Below, in pieces: positions 41,145 through 50,583 of a DNA stretch of 64,000 bases. Origin of the DNA: Bacillota bacterium (GTDB lineage Bacteria > Bacillota > Clostridia > Peptostreptococcales > Anaerovoracaceae); assembly GCA_017557505.1 (NCBI GenBank), contig JAFYYP010000026.1, positions 62,001 through 126,000 of the forward strand, given 5' to 3'. Below the pieces are notes generated by a model. The model made no database searches, was not told the origin of the DNA, and worked only from the letters and a program-made list of their open reading frames with translations. The position numbers and the translations under genes were made by a program. How positions within the stretch are numbered: position 1 is the stretch's first letter; each line of letters begins with the position of its first letter.

Positions 41145-42080
41145 ATGAGAAAGCAAAAGAAAGTTGTCATAACCGCAGCGATCACGGGGGCCATTCATAC
41201 GCCTTCGCTGTCGCCTTATCTTCCTTCCAACCCGGATCAGATCGCGCAGCAGGCGATCGATGCGGTGAAAGCCGGCGCGGCAGTCGTCCATATCCATGCG
41301 CGTGCCGAGGACGGTTCTCCGACGACGGACTTCGGCATTTACCGCAAGATCCTCAGCACGATCAAGAACAATACGGATGCTGTGATCAGCATTACGACCG
41401 GCGGTGCTCAGGGGATGAGCGTGGAAGAACGGTTTTCTGTGATCGAGGAATTCAAACCCGAGATGGCTTCCGCCAACGGCGGAACGATGAATTTCTGCTT
41501 CCATAAGCTGCGTGACATGATGGGAGAAACGCCAAAGTACGAATGGGAAGAGCCTTTTGTGCTGCGGACCTACTACAGCTTCTTTAAAAACACCTTCGCG
41601 GATCTCGAATACTGCATCAAGACGATGAATGCCTGCGGAACGCTTCCCGAATACGAGGTGTTCGATTACGGACAGCTGGCAAATATTCAGTATTTCAAGA
41701 AGAACGGGGTCATTACGCAGCCCATTCTGCTTCAGTTCGTGCCCGGCGTAATGGGCGGCTATCCAATGAACAACGAGGCCATGATGTTCATGATCGATCA
41801 GGCCAAGAAGATGCTGGGAGACGACGTGCAGTACTGTACGGTCTCCGGCGGCCGCAGGATGTTCCGGAATGCGACCATGATGCTGCTGCAAGGAGGAAAC
41901 GTTCGCGTCGGTATGGAAGACGGCCTGTATACCAACATTCAGGGAGACCTGGCGGAAAGCAACGCGCAGCAGGTTAAAAAAATGAGAAGCATCATAGAAC
42001 TGCTGGATTATGAGATCGCTACGCCCGATGAAGCCCGTGAGATGCTTCACCTGAAGGGCGGCAACATGGTCAATTTCTGA
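41145..42080 (+). CDS. BKACE-family beta-keto acid cleavage enzyme
   Basis: A 311-residue TIM-barrel protein of the DUF849/BKACE family: 'VVITAAITGAIHTPSLSPYLP' (in part), VVHIHARAEDGSPT (zinc His pair), 'SITTGG' and 'GNVRVGMEDGLY'. The family condenses a beta-keto acid with acetyl-CoA to give acetoacetate (or a variant) and a new acyl-CoA. It sits directly upstream of a 3-hydroxyacyl-CoA dehydrogenase-type gene that could make the beta-keto substrate. GGAGGAGG precedes the ATG. The substrate side chain is not evident. Confidence 0.9.
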   Translation: MRKQKKVVITAAITGAIHTPSLSPYLPSNPDQIAQQAIDAVKAGAAVVHIHARAEDGSPTTDFGIYRKILSTIKNNTDAVISITTGGAQGMSVEERFSVIEEFKPEMASANGGTMNFCFHKLRDMMGETPKYEWEEPFVLRTYYSFFKNTFADLEYCIKTMNACGTLPEYEVFDYGQLANIQYFKKNGVITQPILLQFVPGVMGGYPMNNEAMMFMIDQAKKMLGDDVQYCTVSGGRRMFRNATMMLLQGGNVRVGMEDGLYTNIQGDLAESNAQQVKKMRSIIELLDYEIATPDEAREMLHLKGGNMVNF

Positions 42081-42105
42081 TCACCGGAACGGCAGGAGGA
42101 AAGAG

Positions 42106-43035
42106 ATGAAAAAGATCGTTATCGCTGGCGCCGGCGTAATGGGTGCGTCATTGGCCCAGGTCTATGCACTGGCCGGTTATCAGGTCGTTCTGTATGATGT
42201 GATCTCAGCCGGTATTGAAAAAGGGAAACATCTTGTCGATCTGAATCAGGAGACGCTGGTCAACGAAGGGATCATCACAAAGGAACAGTCGGACCGCGTC
42301 TACGAACAGATCCGCTACACGATGGAAAAGGACGATTTCAAAGACTGCGACCTGGTCCTGGAATGTATCGTCGAGCGTATGGATATCAAACAGAGCTTCT
42401 GGAAAGAGGTCTCTGAAATGTGCCGGGAAGACATTCTGCTCGCGACCAATACCAGCGGCCTTTCCATTACGGAGATCGCGAAAGCGGTGAAGAATCCGGA
42501 ACGCTTTATAGGTCAGCACTGGCTGAACCCGCCGCATCTTCTGCCGCTTTGCGAGATCATCAAGGGAGAAGCGACAAGCGATGAGAATATCGCCAAAATG
42601 AGGGATCTGGTGGCTGCTCTGGGAAAGAGCCCTGTGGTCGTAAAGGACATCCAGGGCTTTCTGATCAACCGCATCCAGTTTGCCGTCCTGAGAGAAGCCC
42701 TTTATATCGTTGAGACCGGAGCGGCAACGTTCGAAGATATCGATACGGTCCTGAAAGCCGGCATGGGTTTAAGGTATTCGGTACTCGGTCCTTTTGGCGT
42801 AGCAGATCACGGAGGGCTGGACACGTTCGACCATATCAGCAGTTATCTGAACGCAGAACTTTGTGACCGGAAAGAAGGGGATGCGCTGCTGCACAGCATG
42901 GTCGAGGAAGGCAAGCTTGGCGTCAAGAGCGGCGCAGGGTTTTACGACTATTCCGGCGATAAGGCAGACGAGGCGATCAGGGCCAGAGACAAGGCGTATA
43001 TCGATCTCGCTAAGGTCCTGTATTTCAAGAAGTAA
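42106..43035 (+). CDS. 3-hydroxyacyl-CoA / 3-hydroxy acid dehydrogenase
   Basis: A 309-residue protein. The NAD motif is [17 protein letters not shown]; the catalytic His is in [13 protein letters not shown] with the Glu in LVLECIVE. The C-terminal helical domain contains [14 protein letters not shown]. The 'H-W-x-N-P-P' variant, instead of H-F-x-N-P-A/V, is seen in L-carnitine dehydrogenase and L-gulonate 3-dehydrogenase-type enzymes that act on free hydroxy acids. Next to BKACE this suggests oxidation of a beta-hydroxy acid, as in carnitine-like catabolism (inference). AGGAGGAAAG precedes the ATG. Confidence 0.88.
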   Translation: MKKIVIAGAGVMGASLAQVYALAGYQVVLYDVISAGIEKGKHLVDLNQETLVNEGIITKEQSDRVYEQIRYTMEKDDFKDCDLVLECIVERMDIKQSFWKEVSEMCREDILLATNTSGLSITEIAKAVKNPERFIGQHWLNPPHLLPLCEIIKGEATSDENIAKMRDLVAALGKSPVVVKDIQGFLINRIQFAVLREALYIVETGAATFEDIDTVLKAGMGLRYSVLGPFGVADHGGLDTFDHISSYLNAELCDRKEGDALLHSMVEEGKLGVKSGAGFYDYSGDKADEAIRARDKAYIDLAKVLYFKK

Positions 43036-43061
43036 ACGGCATCAGTTCTTTGGAGGTATCA

Positions 43062-44729
43062 ATGAGAAGCGATTTAATGAAAAAAGGTGTGGACCGCATT
43101 CCTCACCGTTCCCTGTTCCGGGCGCTGGGCATTACAGAAGAAGAACTGGATCGTCCGATCATCGGCATCGTCTGCGCTCAAAATGAGATCATACCGGGGC
43201 ATATGCACCTGGATAAAATTGCGGAGGCGGTCAAAGCGGGTATCCGTATGGCGGGCGGGACCCCCATCGAATTTCCTGCCATCGGCATCTGCGACGGGAT
43301 CGCCATGAATCATGAAGGGATGTTTTATTCCCTTCCTTCGCGTGAGCACATCGCGGATTCCGTGGAATTGATGGCGAACGCTCATCCGTTCGACGGTCTG
43401 GTGTTCATTCCCAACTGCGATAAGATCGTTCCGGGAATGATCATGGCGGCTCTGCGGGTCAACGTTCCGTCTATCTTCTGCAGCGGCGGGCCTATGCTTC
43501 CCGGTTACGCAAACGGAAAGAAAGTCGCGCTGACGGACGCTTTCGAAGCGCCGGGTGCGGTTCATGCAGGCAAGATGAGCGAAGAAGAAGCCTGCGAGTT
43601 GGTCGAACACGCCTGCCCCGGATGCGGTTCCTGTGCGGGCATGTTTACGGCGAATTCCATGAACTGCCTGACGGAGATCCTCGGTCTCGGTCTTCCCGGC
43701 AACGGCACGATCCCTGCGGTGGAAAGCCAGCGCATCATCCTGGCCAAGCATGCCGGCATGCAGATCATGAAGCTCGTGGAAGAGAACATCTGCCCCCGCG
43801 ACATCATAACGGAAAAATCGATCAGAAACGGCCTCGCCGCGGATATGGCGCTCGGCTGCTCGACGAATACGATGCTGCATCTGCCTGCCATCTGCCATGA
43901 GGCAGGTCTGCCGTTCGATTTGAACGGCGTGAACGCGATCAGCGATTCCGTACCGCACATCGTTAAGCTGAATCCGGCCGGCGTCCACTGCCTCGTGGAT
44001 CTAAACGAAGCGGGCGGGCTGAGCGCGGTTATGAAGCGGCTCGACGCGATGGGCAAGATCGACCCGGCTGCAAGGACGGTCGACGGCACATGGGCAGACC
44101 GGATCGCGAAGGCGCAGATCCGCGATGACGACGTGATCCGCGACAGGGAGCACGCCTATTCCCAGACGGGAGGACTCGCTGTACTGTACGGAAATATCGC
44201 ACCGGAAGGCGCTGTCGTTAAGAAAGGTGCAGTACTCCCGGAAATGATGGTCCATACCGGACCTGCGAAGTGCTTCGACAGCGAAGAAGCCTGCTGCGAA
44301 GGGTTGTATGCAGGCAAGGTACAAAGCGGTGACGTCGTGGTCGTCCGCTATGAAGGTCCGAAGGGAGGTCCGGGTATGCGCGAAATGCTCAGTCCTACCG
44401 GCGCGATCGCAGGTATGGGACTGGATTCTACCTGTGCACTGATCACGGACGGCAGATTTTCCGGCGTCAGCCGCGGCGCTTCAATCGGGCACATTTCGCC
44501 CGAAGCTGCTGCAGGAGGTCTTTTGGCATACGTTGAGGATGGCGATATGATCTCTATCGATATTCCCGCGCATAAGATCGAACTGCTGCTATCAGAAGAG
44601 GCCATTGCTGCAAGAAAAGCAAAGAAGACGCCCCAGCCGCCCAAGCAGGTGAGCGGGTATCTGAAACGCTACCGCGCCATGGTAACGTCCGCGTCCAAAG
44701 GCGCGATCCTCGATGATACCGCTTTCTAA
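43062..44729 (+). CDS. IlvD/Edd-family dehydratase (dihydroxy-acid or sugar-acid dehydratase)
   Basis: A 555-residue Fe-S dehydratase with cluster cysteines in [12 protein letters not shown] and [19 protein letters not shown]. The start at 43062 has TTTGGAGG. Other motifs: GLGLPGNGT and the C-terminal '[22 protein letters not shown]'. Branched-chain IlvD and sugar-acid dehydratases share these. Because it is in a catabolic run with a pyruvate aldolase and 2-hydroxyacid dehydrogenase, and not with ilv genes, a sugar-acid dehydratase is favoured (inference). Confidence 0.9.
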   Translation: MRSDLMKKGVDRIPHRSLFRALGITEEELDRPIIGIVCAQNEIIPGHMHLDKIAEAVKAGIRMAGGTPIEFPAIGICDGIAMNHEGMFYSLPSREHIADSVELMANAHPFDGLVFIPNCDKIVPGMIMAALRVNVPSIFCSGGPMLPGYANGKKVALTDAFEAPGAVHAGKMSEEEACELVEHACPGCGSCAGMFTANSMNCLTEILGLGLPGNGTIPAVESQRIILAKHAGMQIMKLVEENICPRDIITEKSIRNGLAADMALGCSTNTMLHLPAICHEAGLPFDLNGVNAISDSVPHIVKLNPAGVHCLVDLNEAGGLSAVMKRLDAMGKIDPAARTVDGTWADRIAKAQIRDDDVIRDREHAYSQTGGLAVLYGNIAPEGAVVKKGAVLPEMMVHTGPAKCFDSEEACCEGLYAGKVQSGDVVVVRYEGPKGGPGMREMLSPTGAIAGMGLDSTCALITDGRFSGVSRGASIGHISPEAAAGGLLAYVEDGDMISIDIPAHKIELLLSEEAIAARKAKKTPQPPKQVSGYLKRYRAMVTSASKGAILDDTAF

Positions 44730-44742
44730 AGGAGCTGGCACT

Positions 44743-45882
44743 ATGGATTTCGAGTTAAGCCTGAAACATCAGAAGATACAGACCATGATGGCCTCGTTCA
44801 CCGAGCAGGAAGTAAAGCCGATCGCGGCGGAAACGGACAAGACGGCCGAATATCCCCGCAGCACGATCGAGAAGCTCTTCGATCTGGGGGTCATGGGCAT
44901 CTGTGTTTCGGAGTCATACGGAGGTGCGGGCAGCGATGTGCTCGCTGGCGCGATCTGCATAGAGGAACTGAGCAAGCAATGCGCATCGACGGGGGATATC
45001 GTAGCCACACATAACGGGCTTTGCTGTGACCCCATCATGGCTTTCGGAACAGAAGAACAGAAAGCAAAATATCTGCCGATGCTGACGAAAGGTCATAAAG
45101 TCGGGGCCTTCGCGCTGACAGAACCGAATGCCGGGTCGGACGCTTCCAAGGGTCAGACAAAAGCGGTTCTGGACGGAGATCATTATGTGATGAACGGATC
45201 CAAGATCTTCATCACGAACGGATATGTGGCGGAAGTGTTCGTCGTGTTTGCCATGACGGACAAGAGCAAGGGAACGAAAGGCATCTCTGCGTTCATCGTG
45301 GAGAATACTTTCCCGGGCTTTTCCGTAGGAAAGCATGAGCAGAAAATGGGCCTACACGGTTCTCCCACAGCGGAGATCGTTTTCCAGGACTGCATCATCC
45401 CGAAGGAGAACCTGCTCGGCGAAGAAGGACAGGGCTTTAAGATCGCCATGGCGGCGCTGGACGGCGGCCGCATCGGGATCGCGGCACAGGCACTGGGAAT
45501 CGCTGAAGGCGCGCTGGACGCGGTCAAAGAGTATGTCAAAACCAGAGTGCAGTTCGGAGAGCCTCTCTCCAAATTCCAGAACACGCAATTTACATTAGCA
45601 GACATGGAATTGGGGTGTGAGGCCGGACGCCTGCTGATGCACCGCGCAGCTCTGGCGAAAATGAGTGGAAAACGATATACGAAAGACGCCGCGATGGCGA
45701 AACTGTTCTGTTCCGAACACGCGATGAAGACGACGATTAAAGCCGTACAGCTGCTGGGCGGCTACGGATATACCAAGGATTATCCAGTAGAGCGCATGAT
45801 GCGCGATGCGAAGATCACGGAGATCTATGAGGGTACTTCGGAGATTCAGCGCATCGTGATCTCATCCAATATGGGTCTATAA
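44743..45882 (+). CDS. Acyl-CoA dehydrogenase
   Basis: A 379-residue FAD-dependent acyl-CoA dehydrogenase of short-chain size. Motifs: 'GAFALTEPNAGSDASKGQTKA' (in part), 'IFITNGYVAEVFVVFA', 'LLGGYGYTKDYPVERMMRDAKI' (in part) and catalytic Glu in TEIYEGTSEIQR. It oxidises an acyl-CoA to the enoyl-CoA, passing electrons to electron-transfer flavoprotein, whose genes are not here. As last gene of the cluster it could act on the acyl-CoA released by BKACE. AAAGGAG precedes the ATG. Confidence 0.93.
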   Translation: MDFELSLKHQKIQTMMASFTEQEVKPIAAETDKTAEYPRSTIEKLFDLGVMGICVSESYGGAGSDVLAGAICIEELSKQCASTGDIVATHNGLCCDPIMAFGTEEQKAKYLPMLTKGHKVGAFALTEPNAGSDASKGQTKAVLDGDHYVMNGSKIFITNGYVAEVFVVFAMTDKSKGTKGISAFIVENTFPGFSVGKHEQKMGLHGSPTAEIVFQDCIIPKENLLGEEGQGFKIAMAALDGGRIGIAAQALGIAEGALDAVKEYVKTRVQFGEPLSKFQNTQFTLADMELGCEAGRLLMHRAALAKMSGKRYTKDAAMAKLFCSEHAMKTTIKAVQLLGGYGYTKDYPVERMMRDAKITEIYEGTSEIQRIVISSNMGL

Positions 45883-45925
45883 GAACGCTGCAGGCAGCAG
45901 TGCAATAAGTACTCCTAATACACAC

Positions 45926-45970
45926 AGTCAAAGGGGACGATCGATAGCGATCGCCCCCTTTGACTGTTTC
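45926..45970. terminator. Long hairpin terminator at the end of the catabolic cluster
   Basis: AGTCAAAGGGG pairs with CCCCTTTGACT; inner CGATCG/CGATCG gives a 17-bp stem with one mismatch (45926-45965). The T-tract is short (GTTT). Confidence 0.7.
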
Positions 45971-45994
45971 CGCCTGTGCTTGCTGCGGAAACGT

Positions 45995-47218
45995 TTAACA
46001 GATCTTTGCTGCCCGCCGGTACGCCAGCAGCGTCGTCACCATCAGAACGATCTCGCCGCCGAGGAATAAAAGCAACGCGCCGTTATAGTTGCCCGAGGCG
46101 TCGTACATGAATCCGATGACCGACGTGAGCCCTGCATTGGCGAAGGTGTTCAGCATGTTGATGGACGGATAGGCTTTCGCATGTACGGTGGTACCGAACA
46201 GCTCGCGCGACAGCAGCGCGACGCCTACAGAAGACAGGGAATAGCAAAGTCCGACGAGGAAGGCTGAGACGTAGAGCATCGGGCCTGCGTGCACTTTCAG
46301 CAGCAGGGCGATGCCCGCGATGACGAGGCACCCGTAGATCCATACGCCTTTGCGGATGCCGATGCGGTCTGTCAGCCATCCATAGCCCAATTTTCCGAAC
46401 GTGTTGGCCAGCATGGCTGCGGACACCATGGCGGAGCCGACGGCAGCCGTCTGCCCGTAACTGTCCGCAATGCCTGAAAAATGCGGGATGTAGGCGGTCG
46501 CGGCGGAGGCGATGCAGGCGTACAGCAGGATGAGCGCGTAAAGCGCCGGATCGATCTTCGAAGGTCTGGCTGGGTCAGCGGCCTGCTGCGGCTGCAGAGG
46601 CCCGGTCTTTTCGCCCAGAACGAGCGTTTCGTAACCGACGTCTTCCGGCTTGATGCCCAGCGGGAACAGCAGTGCCGGCAGGTAGAACAGCACGATGAAG
46701 GCGGCCATGGCCAGGTAGCCGGCGCGCCAGCCCATCCGCTCGATAATGCCGGACAGTATAGGCGACAGAATGGCCCCGGAAATGCCCGCGCTGCAGAAGA
46801 TGAGGCTCGTCATCAGCCCGACCTTTCCCGTGAACCAGTTGTTGATGACGATGGTCACGAGAACCGTGCCAGCCGTACCTGCCGCAATGCCGCGGAAGGC
46901 GCTCAGGATATACATGGGCCAGATGGAATGGGTGAACGCGAGCAGGGCGGTCGCGCCTGCGAAGACGATCGTGCAGATCAGGACGATGGGGCGGAATTTC
47001 AGCTTTTTCGCGATCCAGGCGCCGGTGACGCCGCCGACCGCGCAGCCCAGCGACGCGATGGTGTGAGCCATGCTCACGTCGCCGCGGCCGATCAGGAATT
47101 CGTTCGCGATGGGATTGAAAAACAGCCCTGCCACGTTGAACAGGATGCCAAGGCAGTTGCTCATCATGCCGCACAGCGCGGCGATGAGCATGATGTGACG
47201 GGCTTTCAGCTGCTTCAT
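45995..47218 (-). CDS. Major facilitator superfamily transporter (oxalate/formate antiporter-like)
   Basis: A 407-residue, 12-segment MFS protein. Loop 2-3 reads AWIAKKLKFRP, loop 8-9 GYGWLTDRIGIRKG, and the N-terminal half has GRGDVSMAHTIASLGCAVGG. The layout is like the OFA/monocarboxylate group, which exchanges organic anions. It lies 16 bases after an AEC transporter on the same strand, so both probably form one operon. The substrate is unknown; carboxylates are likely. Confidence 0.85.
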   Translation of the reverse strand: MKQLKARHIMLIAALCGMMSNCLGILFNVAGLFFNPIANEFLIGRGDVSMAHTIASLGCAVGGVTGAWIAKKLKFRPIVLICTIVFAGATALLAFTHSIWPMYILSAFRGIAAGTAGTVLVTIVINNWFTGKVGLMTSLIFCSAGISGAILSPILSGIIERMGWRAGYLAMAAFIVLFYLPALLFPLGIKPEDVGYETLVLGEKTGPLQPQQAADPARPSKIDPALYALILLYACIASAATAYIPHFSGIADSYGQTAAVGSAMVSAAMLANTFGKLGYGWLTDRIGIRKGVWIYGCLVIAGIALLLKVHAGPMLYVSAFLVGLCYSLSSVGVALLSRELFGTTVHAKAYPSINMLNTFANAGLTSVIGFMYDASGNYNGALLLFLGGEIVLMVTTLLAYRRAAKIC

Positions 47219-47234
47219 AGGGTCACGCCTCCGC

Positions 47235-48161
47235 TTAGATCATCCCGTAGACCGCGATGAGCGCGGGGATGGTGATGAGGCTGAGAATGGTCGTAAATGT
47301 AAAGATGCCCGAAGCATACGGCGCGTTGCATTTATGCTCCACCGCGAACATGGTGACCATGGCGCCCAGGGGGCAGGCCGCTGCGGTAAAAGCCGTGAGC
47401 GCGACCATGTACGGAACGTGCAGCGCCCTCACGCAGACGAACACGATGGCCGGCACTGCGAACAGGCGCAGCGCGGAGATGAAGTAGAGGCGCGGATTCT
47501 TGAGCGCGCCCTTCAGGCTGCTGCGGGCGATGATTGCGCCGGAAGCGAGCATCGCGAGCGGCGTCGTGCAGTTGCCGATGCTGCTCACGGGAGAGGCGAT
47601 GATGTCGGGCACGGGGATGCGGCACAGGAAGATGATGAGGCCGACCGCCATGCAGGCGATGTTGGGAGAAATAAAGACTTTTTTGAGGCTCGCCTTATCC
47701 ATCTTGCCTGTCATCAGCAGCAGGCCATGGGTCCAGATCAGGAAATTGTAGACCAGACAGATCGTGGACAGATAAAAGACCGCTTCGGAGCCGAACATCG
47801 CGCTCATGAGGGGGATCCCCATGAAGCCGACGTTGCCGTAGACGACGGCCATGCGTTCGATCTGCCAGTCCGGGTTGCCGTTCTTGCGGATTACGAGCAT
47901 GCCGAGCACGATGCCGACGACGTGAATCAGCACGCCGAGAGCCAGCGCGAGCAGAAGACCCTTGGCTTTCGCCGGGTCGAACGGCTGCATGTAGCTGGCC
48001 AGGATCAGCATCGGGCAGGTGACGTTGAGCACGGTTTTGGTGATCGCGCTGGTCTCGGTCTCGCCGAGGATGCCGAGCTTGACCCCGGCAAAGCCGACGA
48101 TCACCATGATGAGCATTTTTCCGATAGCGGTCGCCGCTACCATTGTGAGGCTGGTATCCAT
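47235..48161 (-). CDS. AEC (auxin efflux carrier)-family transporter
   Basis: A 308-residue membrane protein with about ten hydrophobic segments. Family pattern: 'KLGILGETETSAITKTVLNVTCPMLI' (in part) near the N-terminus and AVVYGNVGFMGIPLM near residue 110. Bacterial AEC proteins such as MdcF and MleP move malonate, malate or similar anions. The start at 48161 is chosen by CAGGAG upstream; longer frames lack one. It is the first gene of a two-gene unit with the MFS gene. Confidence 0.87.
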   Translation of the reverse strand: MDTSLTMVAATAIGKMLIMVIVGFAGVKLGILGETETSAITKTVLNVTCPMLILASYMQPFDPAKAKGLLLALALGVLIHVVGIVLGMLVIRKNGNPDWQIERMAVVYGNVGFMGIPLMSAMFGSEAVFYLSTICLVYNFLIWTHGLLLMTGKMDKASLKKVFISPNIACMAVGLIIFLCRIPVPDIIASPVSSIGNCTTPLAMLASGAIIARSSLKGALKNPRLYFISALRLFAVPAIVFVCVRALHVPYMVALTAFTAAACPLGAMVTMFAVEHKCNAPYASGIFTFTTILSLITIPALIAVYGMI

Positions 48162-48254
48162 GTTGTCTCCTGTTTTTGTGGTGACCTGCCAAAGAAGCAG
48201 TGTACCCATCTATCTTATTACACAAAGCTCTTTTTTTCAAGGCTTGCGCCGTGG

Positions 48255-48260
48255 TATACT
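48255..48260 (+). promoter_or_regulatory. -10 element immediately before citC (possible leaderless transcript)
   Basis: TATACT at 48255-48260 lies 6 bases before the ATG at 48267, so transcription would start at or next to the A of the start codon. No Shine-Dalgarno sequence is present, and the -35 region is a T-run. Confidence 0.45.
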
Positions 48261-48266
48261 TCTTTT

Positions 48267-49208
48267 ATGGACATGCAATTCGGAAGACCCCTGACGGGGC
48301 AGAAATTAAGCGAATACAAGGCCTTTCTGGCGTCGCTCGGCCTCGATTACGACGAGAACGTGCAGTTCACCGTGCTGTGCTTAGACGACGGCGGGGAGAT
48401 CATCGCGGGCGGATCGCTCGACGGCCATATCTTCAAGTGCATCGGCGTATCGGAGGACCACCAGGGCGAAGGCCTGACCGCGACGGTCGTTACCGAACTG
48501 CGCAAGGAAGCGTTCCTGCGCGGCGAAGACCATCTGTTCCTGTTCACGAAGCCGAAGAACCGCGCGATGTTCGCGGACATGGCGTTCTTCCCCATCGTCG
48601 CCACGAAGGACGTGCTGCTGATGGAGAGCAAACGCAACGCGGCGAGGAACTATGCGAGAAGCCTGCGCGAAGAAACGGACGGCGAGACCGGCGCCATCAT
48701 CATGAACGCGAACCCGTTCACGGAAGGCCACCGCTATCTGATCGAAAAAGCGCTGGAGAGGGTCAGCCTGCTGCACGTGTTCGTCGTGTCGGAGGACCGC
48801 AGCTACTTTTCGTTCGAAGAGAGGTGGCGCCGCGTCGTCGAGGGCACGAAGGACCTGCCGAACGTGCGCGTGCACGAGACGAAGGATTACCTGATTTCCT
48901 CTGTCACGTTCCCCACCTATTTCATCAAGGAAAAGGCGCGGGCGGAGGACGTGCGCTGCGCGCTGGATCTGGCGGTGTTCGCGGACGTATTCGCAAAAGA
49001 GATGGGCATTACGGTGCGCTACGTCGGCACGGAGCCGCTGGACCCGGTCACGGCCCGCTACAACGAGATCATGAAAGAGATGCTGCCCACGAAGGGCATC
49101 GAAGTCGTGGAAGTTCCCCGCCTGACCATCGACGGCGAGATCGTGTCCGCGACGAAGGTGAGGGAGAAGCTGGAAAGAGAAAAGCAACATGGAATGGCAG
49201 AAGATTAA
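48267..49208 (+). CDS. citC: [Citrate (pro-3S)-lyase] ligase
   Basis: A 313-residue protein. The N-terminal GNAT-like domain (about 25-125) is followed by the nucleotidyltransferase domain with NANPFTEGHRYLIEKAL and, toward the end, VSATKVREKLE, both conserved in CitC. It acetylates the thiol of the CitD prosthetic group with ATP and acetate, activating citrate lyase or, here, probably citramalate lyase encoded 14 kb downstream. A longer frame extends upstream but its composition is that of the opposite-strand transporter gene. Start selection: ATG 48267 or 48273, no SD. Confidence 0.9.
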   Translation: MDMQFGRPLTGQKLSEYKAFLASLGLDYDENVQFTVLCLDDGGEIIAGGSLDGHIFKCIGVSEDHQGEGLTATVVTELRKEAFLRGEDHLFLFTKPKNRAMFADMAFFPIVATKDVLLMESKRNAARNYARSLREETDGETGAIIMNANPFTEGHRYLIEKALERVSLLHVFVVSEDRSYFSFEERWRRVVEGTKDLPNVRVHETKDYLISSVTFPTYFIKEKARAEDVRCALDLAVFADVFAKEMGITVRYVGTEPLDPVTARYNEIMKEMLPTKGIEVVEVPRLTIDGEIVSATKVREKLEREKQHGMAED

Positions 49209-50583
49209 GAACGCGCAGCAGCTTTTATCCTGCGGGCAGGCAGAGGCCCGCGAAAAAGTGCTGCAGCTGACGGACAGAGTGCTGCAGAAGCTGGATCAGC
49301 GGGTCTTTTTGAACGATCTGATCCGCCGGGACGGCAGCAAACTGTGCATCGGAGAGCAAGTTTACGATCTGGCGGATTACGAACGCGTGTACGCTTTTAC
49401 GTCCGGCAAGGCCGGCAACCACATGGCGCGCGCATTCGAGGATATCTTAGGAGACGATCTGACGCTGGGGGTCACGATCATCAAAATCCCTGACGAGGAG
49501 GACGTGTACAGGCGTACGGAGGTGTTCGTCGGCGGCCATCCGCTGCCCAACGAAGAGGGCATCCGTGGCTGCCAGCGCATGATCGATCTGTGCGAGCAGA
49601 TGACGCCGAAAGACCTGCTGCTAATCGGCCTGTCCGGCGGGTGTTCTGCCCTGATGGGTTACCCGTCGAAGGGTCTGACCCTTGAAGACCTGCAGGAAGC
49701 GACCGACGTGATGCTCAAAGCCGGCATGTGGGTCATGGACATCAACGACATCCGCGGCCATCTTTCGCAGACAGCGCGCGGTAGACTCGGCCAGCACGTG
49801 CATGGCGCAAAGATCCTGTGCTTCGAACTGTGGGATGCGACAGGCGTCGTGATCGAGGGCAACGCGAAACCGGTGCCCATCATGGGAACGCCGGTCGGAT
49901 ACGATACGGTCACGTTCGAGGATATCAAAAAGATCATCCATACGTATGGCATCGAAGAAAAACTGCCGCCTCGCGTGGCGGATTATTTACTGAACTATGA
50001 CCCTGCGGAGGAGACTCCGCAGAGCCTGCCTAACGACGTGGATTACTACATCGTCGGCACGCTGCCGGATTCCTGCCGGGCGGCGGAAGAAGCGGCCGCG
50101 GAACTGGACGTTCCCTGCCACGTGCTGACGACGTACACCGAGGGCGAGAGCCGCGATTTCGGTACATTCATGGCTTCGCTGGCCCGCGAGATGCAAGTCA
50201 GCGGCCGGCCGTTCACGGCGCCTTGTTTCATTGTTTCTGCAGGAGAGACCACGACGAAGATCGAAAACAACGCGGCGATCCAGGGACATGGAGGTCCCGG
50301 GCAGGAGATGTGCGCCGGCTTTGCGCTGGCGGCGGAAGGGCTGAACGCCTGCCTGCTCTCCATCGACAGCGAAGGCACGGACGGCACGACGCCTGTCGCC
50401 GGAGGCATCTGCGACGGAACGAGCAAGGAAAGAGCCGAGGTGCTGGGCATCGACCTGAGAAGGGCTCTGGCGGGTCACGCGACGTACGAGGCGCTGTCGC
50501 GGATGGACGACGCCGTGCTGACCGGCAACACCGGCACGAACCTGTGCGACTTCAACGTACTGTACGTGGGGGCAAAGGAATGA
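49189..50583 (+). CDS. Glycerate 2-kinase (DUF4147/MOFRL family)
   Basis: A 464-residue protein. The N-terminal DUF4147 Rossmann part has FTSGKAGNHMARAFEDIL and GLSGGCSALMGYP; the C-terminal MOFRL domain has 'GETTTKI', 'GHGGPGQEMCAGFALAAEG' and 'SEGTDGTTPVAGG'. The canonical sequence GRGGRNQE reads GHGGPGQE here. The enzyme phosphorylates glycerate to 2-phosphoglycerate. It overlaps citC by 20 bases and couples by ATGA overlap to an enolase paralogue, which would use the product. Confidence 0.85.
   Translation: MEWQKIKNAQQLLSCGQAEAREKVLQLTDRVLQKLDQRVFLNDLIRRDGSKLCIGEQVYDLADYERVYAFTSGKAGNHMARAFEDILGDDLTLGVTIIKIPDEEDVYRRTEVFVGGHPLPNEEGIRGCQRMIDLCEQMTPKDLLLIGLSGGCSALMGYPSKGLTLEDLQEATDVMLKAGMWVMDINDIRGHLSQTARGRLGQHVHGAKILCFELWDATGVVIEGNAKPVPIMGTPVGYDTVTFEDIKKIIHTYGIEEKLPPRVADYLLNYDPAEETPQSLPNDVDYYIVGTLPDSCRAAEEAAAELDVPCHVLTTYTEGESRDFGTFMASLAREMQVSGRPFTAPCFIVSAGETTTKIENNAAIQGHGGPGQEMCAGFALAAEGLNACLLSIDSEGTDGTTPVAGGICDGTSKERAEVLGIDLRRALAGHATYEALSRMDDAVLTGNTGTNLCDFNVLYVGAKE

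Noticed and set aside
43062..44729. Assignment as the biosynthetic ilvD together with the KARI-like gene
   Set aside because: The two are 37 kb apart in unrelated contexts, and the KARI-like protein lacks catalytic residues; the catabolic setting favours a sugar-acid dehydratase.
47334..48266. N-terminal extension of citC by about 310 codons
   Set aside because: The extension is antisense to the AEC transporter gene and shows a His/Arg-rich shadow composition; CitC homology begins at the ATG at 48267.
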